Shown here in pieces: positions 6,058 through 10,632 of a stretch of 10,632 nucleotides of DNA (the first letter of the stretch is position 1; the number at the start of each line of letters is the position of its first letter). This stretch comes from Entrophospora sp. SA101 (taxonomy: Eukaryota > Glomeromycota > Glomeromycetes > Entrophosporales > Entrophosporaceae), in contig CAUDNR010001591.1 in the NCBI GenBank assembly GCA_958430865.1, positions 15,945 through 26,576 on the forward strand, in the 5' to 3' direction. Both the position numbers and the translations under genes were made by a program. The notes below the pieces were generated by a model. That model made no database searches and was not told where the DNA came from. It saw nothing but the letters and a program-made list of their open reading frames with translations.

Positions 6058-6742
6058 ATGAGTGAAACTGATTGGGACAACATTACAGTTATTCGTAAAC
6101 GTTCAGATCAAGCAAAGGTTGCCAAAGGAGATTCTAATATTAATGCAGCTAGACGTGCAGGTGCTGTAGTAGGTGTAGAACGGAAGGGTAGGTTTCTCTT
6201 TATGGAGAGAACTAAGGATTGGAAAAAACATGTACATTAAATTTATATGTATTAATTTACATTTATATTTTTAGTCGCAGGTGGAACTAATAGAAGTCAT
6301 TCAAATACTGAACATCAAAAAATAGCTAAACTTGATCGTGACAATGAGGTCGCACCACCTCCAAAGGTAAGCTTAACAGTTGGTAAGGCAATTCAGCAAG
6401 CCAGACAAGCCAAAGGATTAACACAAAAAGAACTTGGACAAAAAGTCAACGAAAAGGCTAATGTTGTAAGTATAATGCATTATATTATATATTATGAATT
6501 ACACACACACACACACATATATATATATTTAATTTAGATAAATTATTATTAGATTAATGATTATGAGATGAGTAGAACAATTCCAAATCAACAAATCCTT
6601 GCAAAGCTTGAAAGAGTCTTGGGTGTTAAATTACGTGGTAAAAATGGTGAGTAAATTAACAATCATCAACAATAATAGTGTTATTAAATCTATTATTTAT
6701 TTATATTTTGTTAATTATATAGTCGGAGAATCATTCCGTTAA
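6058..6742 (+). CDS. MBF1: Multiprotein-bridging factor 1, 4 exons
   Basis: MBF1 is a conserved eukaryotic/archaeal co-activator that links bZIP activators (Gcn4 in yeast) to TBP, and it also associates with ribosomes, where it helps prevent frameshifting on stalled, collided ribosomes. Exons 6058-6187, 6275-6465, 6553-6646 and 6723-6742 with GT-AG introns of 87, 87 and 76 nt give 144 residues in a single frame. The N-terminal MBF1 domain begins [14 protein letters not shown] and contains [16 protein letters not shown]. The C-terminal Cro/C1-type helix-turn-helix (about residues 80-135) contains [32 protein letters not shown] and [20 protein letters not shown], all near-diagnostic. The start is fixed by homology to MSDWD-type N-termini; the frame is open further upstream, but without an ATG. 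The protein ends shortly after the HTH (GKNVGESFR). AATAAA occurs at 6958-6963. A hAT-like element and upstream ORFs lie in its 5' region. Confidence 0.96.
6500..6530 (+). repeat. (CA)n-(TA)n dinucleotide repeat within MBF1 intron 2
   Basis: A short run of CA repeats passes directly into TA repeats inside the second intron. It does not touch either splice site. Confidence 0.85.
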
Positions 6743-7109
6743 TAATGTAATTTATCAAGACAGTTTAATGAATATCTAAAAAAAAAAACCAATGAATTGA
6801 GAGAAAGAAGGGGGAGAAGAGAATAAAAGAAATAACAATGAGAATTTTTTTTTAAAATATGTATAAATTAGATTAGTTACAATTATTTATTACTTTTATT
6901 GAAAGAATTTTACGGGTTCATATTTTATGTTCAACTTTTAATTTTATAAAATTTGGAAATAAAAACCATTAGCATATAAATGCTGAATTTGTTTATTCCA
7001 ACAAAAAACCAATTATCAACATCAACATCCTCAATATTAAAAAGTTTCCAACAAAAAAATTATTTAATGAAATACAAAAAGCGCAATTCAATAGTGTGGT
7101 ATAAGGATA
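6743..7109. other. MBF1 3' flank
   Basis: AT-rich sequence without a supported gene. It includes the probable MBF1 3' untranslated region with AATAAA at 6958-6963. From about 7011, plus-strand sequence with codon-like content (STSTSSILKSF, then NSIVWYKDKL) may already belong to the decayed gene to the right. Confidence 0.45.
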
Positions 7110-9277
7110 AACTTTGATGTTGTATTAACAACAGGTACTACAGGATTTGTGCTTTTACTGAATAAAGAAAACACTATTTGCAACTTTAAGTAGGCCATAC
7201 TTGGTGAAAAAATTGTCATAACATTACCTGATAGCCCTAAAGCTGTAAACTTACCTCATGCAATCGATTAGTTAAAGGTGATACTGGTGATAACACACAA
7301 ACACCAGAATATTTGGTAGTTATAATTCTAGAAGGCACTGATCGTCTTAAATGAGATCTCGGATCCATATGTGAAGCATGTTTGGATCCTATAGTAAAGT
7401 AATTTATTAAATTTTCTTTGATTGATATAGATATGATTGTTTTTATTATTAAATTATTGAACAATTTACTAACCATTTCTAATTAACCAGACATTTGAGA
7501 TTATCTGTACTTGTTGAAAAGAAAGATGCAGAAAAGAAAGATTGAATGGCTTAAACATTCTATTTAGTAGTAATATAAAATTTTTCTAAAATCATGTACA
7601 TATTTTGGAGATGTTGATCATCCCCTCGTGGAGTTTAACATTATACTATTTCAATTAAGATTAAATGAGTTCTTTGAACTCATCAAGGCAATTGATTTGA
7701 AGTGGTATAGTCTATCTATGAAAACCCAGTTGCTGAAGTGATTAGTCGTTGCTCTTGAGGTAAAAGTATTATTATTAGAATAAAATTATACAGGCATATA
7801 AATCCATCATTTTCATACCCTCATTTTTATCTATCATAATAGATGTTTGATATACACAAAAGAAACTACAATGGTTAAATATACAAAAAAGAACACTGTG
7901 TAGTGATAAAATAGTCATCACAACTTGCATGAAGAATATGATATGTTTACCATGGATGATATATATAATAAACGAAATGAAAAAGTAAGCATATAACTGA
8001 CTGACAACTTATCAATTGTTTGTTTTAGAAATTTGTGAATAAGTTGAGGGTTTTTTAATTGATAATAGAAAAATATTCATCTTTTATAACACTTCGAAAT
8101 GGTTATAATGAATCAGAAAATGTTGTAATATAGGTTGTACCTATAATTTAATGATCCTAAATATATAATATATAATATATAATATAATCATATATATTAA
8201 TATATTATAGAAGTTTACATTGCCAAGGATGTAGTTGTACCTTCATATGTAGTCAAATTAGCGGATTTAAGATAAGCTTTACAAAAAGAAGGTAAGATAC
8301 ACACCACTTCTATGCCATTTCATGATATATGACAAATGTTAGATGATGAATCCCTATATTAACATCTGGTCACTAATATTAATATCTCCATATTTTTATA
8401 TGTATCTTATTTAATCAATCCAGGAGTAAAGAAAATCAGATGAATTGAACCGCAAAATATGATACTGATGCTCACATGGATATTGACAATACTAATGTCA
8501 CTATAATATGCCAAGAGACCCATATTTTGATTCTAATGACAATAATATGACAATGAAAGTATTAATGGTAATGGTAATAATAACAACAATCAAACAAATG
8601 GTTTACCGATTCAATCCTCATCATCGACATCTTTAGTTGACAAATCAAGATCAAAATAATATGATCATAAATATAAATTCCAACTTACCCATTCAACAAT
8701 CCACCCCTTCAAATTGACAAATTCTCTTGTTATCATTCATTTATCTTCACCAAATCCTCAAAGACAAATTAATCAATATTTATCTGTTGAATCTTGTTGC
8801 TCAACTATAAGTGGTCTATCACTATCATTCAACCCATTAATACTAATCTTCAATGACAACAACAGTTAGCACAGGCACATTCACAGTGGCAAATACAGTA
8901 TTTACCTCAACATGTGCAACGGAAATTGGCGTAACAATTGTCGCAACAAATGCCACAAAGATTACAACAACTACACAGCACTAGGATCACCTCAAGCAAA
9001 CCCAAATCCGCAAATTTACAACAGAAACCTGTGACAATTAATACAACTTTGCCCCAACAATTGTTACAAAGACAATTCAATAATGTTATTATTAATCAAC
9101 AAGGGAAAAGTATAAACTTACTCAACGACAACTTTGACCAGTAGATTTAGCATTAATCAATAATGGTACCAATACTGGAGAACAACAAACAGAACCATCA
9201 CCACGACTATCCCACTTCAATAAATTAGGAAATATATATATACAGACACATAACACATTGTTTGGTATTGTTGATTA
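7110..9277 (+). pseudogene. Heavily decayed multi-exon gene with Gln/Asn-rich C-terminus, identity unknown
   Basis: Coding-like blocks on the plus strand are separated by intron-like GT-AG gaps. They include 7110-7265 (NFDVVLTTGTTGFVLLLNKE, then GEKIVITLPDSPKAVNLPHA) and, shifted, 7275-7395 (GDTGDNTQTPEYLVV, SICEACLDP). Next are 7493-7555 (HLRLSVLVEKKDAEKK), 7610-7740 (DVDHPLVEFNIILFQLRLNE) and 7910-7984 (HEEYDMFTMDDIYNKRNEK). Then come 8211-8291 (VYIAKDVVVPSYVVKLADL) joined to 8424- (VKKIR, IEPQNM) and an Asn-rich stretch near 8570-8600. The Gln-rich segment is 8862-9144 (QQQLAQAHSQWQIQYLPQHV onward), and a frame-shifted tail is at 9140-9277 (LALINNGTNTGEQQTEPSP, HFNKLGN). At least six in-frame stops and several frameshifts disable it. 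The layout, a folded N-terminal part then a Q/N-rich tail, suggests a nuclear or transcription-related protein, but I cannot name the family. Confidence 0.6.
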
Positions 9278-9506
9278 ATTACTCCAACAGTTTTTATTTT
9301 TTATTTTTTTACCTTATATATCTGGAATCAATACTCTGAGCATTAGCTCAATTTTACAATATATTATAAACAAATAAGTTTTTTTAAATATATTTTATAT
9401 ATACAGTATATAAGAAATTTTTTTGATATTAAACCAAATCATGCCCTAATTTTGTGTCTTGACAATGGGATAATCAATATTCAGAAACACCTCACAACTA
9501 ATTTTC
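9278..9506. other. Convergent intergenic region (TMX2-like 3' flank)
   Basis: This stretch separates the plus-strand decayed gene and the minus-strand TMX2-like gene, which converge here. It is extremely AT-rich, with no coding-like content. It presumably holds the TMX2-like 3' untranslated region; no canonical AATAAA close to the stop was evident on the minus strand. Confidence 0.4.
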
Positions 9507-9541
9507 TCACTTTTTTTTCTTATCGTCATCATTGTCATCAC

Positions 9542-9577
<36 letters not shown>

Positions 9578-10457
9578 AAATAGATTCAAGTTTAAAGGTT
9601 TCAATTATTGATTTCTAATAATGTTTTTAAAATAAATATATTTGTCAAAAAAGTTGGTTTATTTATTTATTTTTTTGTTTATAAATATGCAAAAGAAAAA
9701 AAATTTACCATGTCTCGACCCCAACCTAATCTATCCCAAGTAACTTTAATATTTTTAATTAATGGACTTTTAAGTTGTTTCATTTGATCATTTTGATTTA
9801 TAATAGTGTCAGGATCTTGAGGCAATCTACTAATTAAATCTCCATTTTTTAATAATAGTAAAGTTGGTATATCGAAATTTGATGGTGACAATGATATATT
9901 ATATTCGTCTGCTACTGCTGGATACTTCTCTAAATCAATTTTTGCAAAGTTTATATTTCTTTTGGTATATCTATATAAACATATAAACACATTATTATAT
10001 TAATATGTAAAGGAAAAGAGAAAAATTATTTGTTTTAAAAACTTACTTTAAGGAAGTTTCAGCAACAACTGGTTCAAAATTTCTACAAACATTGCTCCAT
10101 GATACATAACAAAATATTATCCAGTATTCCTCATTTTCCTCTTCAATCTTATTTTTCTTTTTCCTTAATTTACTACTTTGAGATACTTCTTGTTTTCCAT
10201 CTTGATCTTCATCCTCATCCTCATCATCTAAATCGCTCTTCTTTTCTCCGGTAGCTAAAACAACATAATCAATAATCAATTAATAAAACAAAATATAATT
10301 GAAAACATAGTGACTTTAAAAGGTTTCTTGTTACCTCGATACTAATATCTAAATAATCATATGGTAGAATATAACGGATAATCAAATATGGTAATATGAA
10401 AAGTAAATTTGCAACATAATGAGGTAAGAAAAGTCTTTGTTTAAATTCTTTCAACAT
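9507..10457 (-). CDS. TMX2: TMX2-like thioredoxin-related transmembrane protein, 4 exons
   Basis: TMX2-type proteins are ER membrane proteins with a lumenal or cytosol-facing thioredoxin fold, linked to redox state and ER-mitochondria contacts. On the minus strand, exons 10457-10343, 10254-10047, 9970-9709 and 9614-9507 join in one frame to 230 residues, with introns of 88, 76 and 94 nt. Residues 13-33 form a membrane segment (YVANLLFILPYLIIRYILPY). Residues 46-57 are almost all acidic. The thioredoxin-like domain follows: YWIIFCYVSWSNVC with Ser92-Asn93-Val94-Cys95 where thioredoxins have CxxC, FEPVVAETSLKY, NFAKIDLEKYPAVADEY, and the cis-proline block FDIPTLLLLKNG (Pro143). The last exon gives KSIIETFKLESIY, eleven Asn, an acidic stretch and Lys227-230. 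The first donor is uncertain: GTATCG at 10342 keeps frame, while GTAACA at 10334 does not. The N-terminus is shorter than in the animal protein. Confidence 0.75.
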
Positions 10458-10632
10458 TTTATTTAACTTTTACTCTGAAAAAAAAAAAATATATATATTT
10501 GAACAAAATATTTGGGGATGAATACTGGTGAACATTATTAATATTGAAATTTCAGGGTTAAATTATTACATGATTATTGTTATATAAAATGAGAAATCCC
10601 GATTTTTTATAGGAGAGTAATATTAAATGGGA
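10458..10632 (-). promoter_or_regulatory. Upstream region of the TMX2-like gene
   Basis: AT-rich sequence directly upstream of the TMX2-like start, with an A/T run at about 10478-10500. It presumably contains leader and promoter sequence, but no specific element can be assigned. Confidence 0.3.

Noticed and set aside
7665..7683. Hairpin ATGAGTTC-TTT-GAACTCAT
   Set aside because: It lies within a coding-like block of the decayed gene and is short enough to be chance.
8938..9144. Gln-rich 68-codon frame as a stand-alone gene
   Set aside because: The same frame continues upstream across a single stop (TAA just before QLSQQ) and downstream with a frameshift, so it is one block of the larger decayed gene.
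7110..9277. Alternative genetic code in which stops are read as Gln/Trp
   Set aside because: Frameshifts are also present, and the intact neighbours (NDUFB7, MBF1, TMX2-like) terminate normally at TAA, TAA and TGA.

Overview
The window looks like nuclear DNA of an AT-rich fungus, most likely an arbuscular mycorrhizal fungus (Glomeromycotina, Rhizophagus-like). This is an inference. It rests on very low GC, short GT-AG introns of about 60-130 nt in every conserved gene, and many decayed transposon and multicopy-family fragments packed between a few intact housekeeping genes. No bacterial-style operons, tRNA, rRNA or CRISPR were seen.

Left part (1-4800) is mostly mobile-element debris. A Tigger/pogo-type DDE transposase relict lies on the minus strand at 634-1509. 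It still carries a recognisable intron and stops exactly at a 32-bp perfect palindrome. A slightly GC-richer repeat-like patch follows (1541-1916). Then come a decayed coiled-coil gene (1939-2600, minus), a short perfect hairpin (2693-2739), a fold-back element with 17-bp internal repeats (2956-3281), a small Cys/His-containing exon (3297-3443, minus), and a plus-strand fragment (3475-4008) that tentatively resembles the N-terminus of a family-B DNA polymerase-type protein. An orphan last exon of a CHL1/DDX11-type helicase (4805-4962, minus) ends this part.

Middle part (5127-6742) holds two intact spliced genes in tandem on the plus strand. NDUFB7 is the twin-Cx9C subunit of mitochondrial complex I (3 exons, 87 aa). 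MBF1 is a transcriptional co-activator (4 exons, 144 aa). Between them sits a 187-bp non-autonomous transposon with 22-bp terminal inverted repeats and a perfect 8-bp target-site duplication. The MBF1 leader region contains three short upstream ORFs.

Right part. 7110-9277 is a heavily decayed multi-exon plus-strand gene with a Gln/Asn-rich C-terminal region; its original identity was not recognised. 9507-10457 (minus) is an intact four-exon TMX2-like thioredoxin-related ER membrane protein (230 aa). Its last exon, with a poly-Asn tract and a C-terminal KKKK, is easily missed because it is short and low in complexity.

The intact genes serve separate functions: respiration, amino-acid or stress-related transcription, and ER redox/folding. 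Nothing suggests they form one pathway. The coherent story here is repeated transposon insertion and gene decay around conserved genes. Many disabling changes have the form expected from C-to-T (or complementary G-to-A) transitions.
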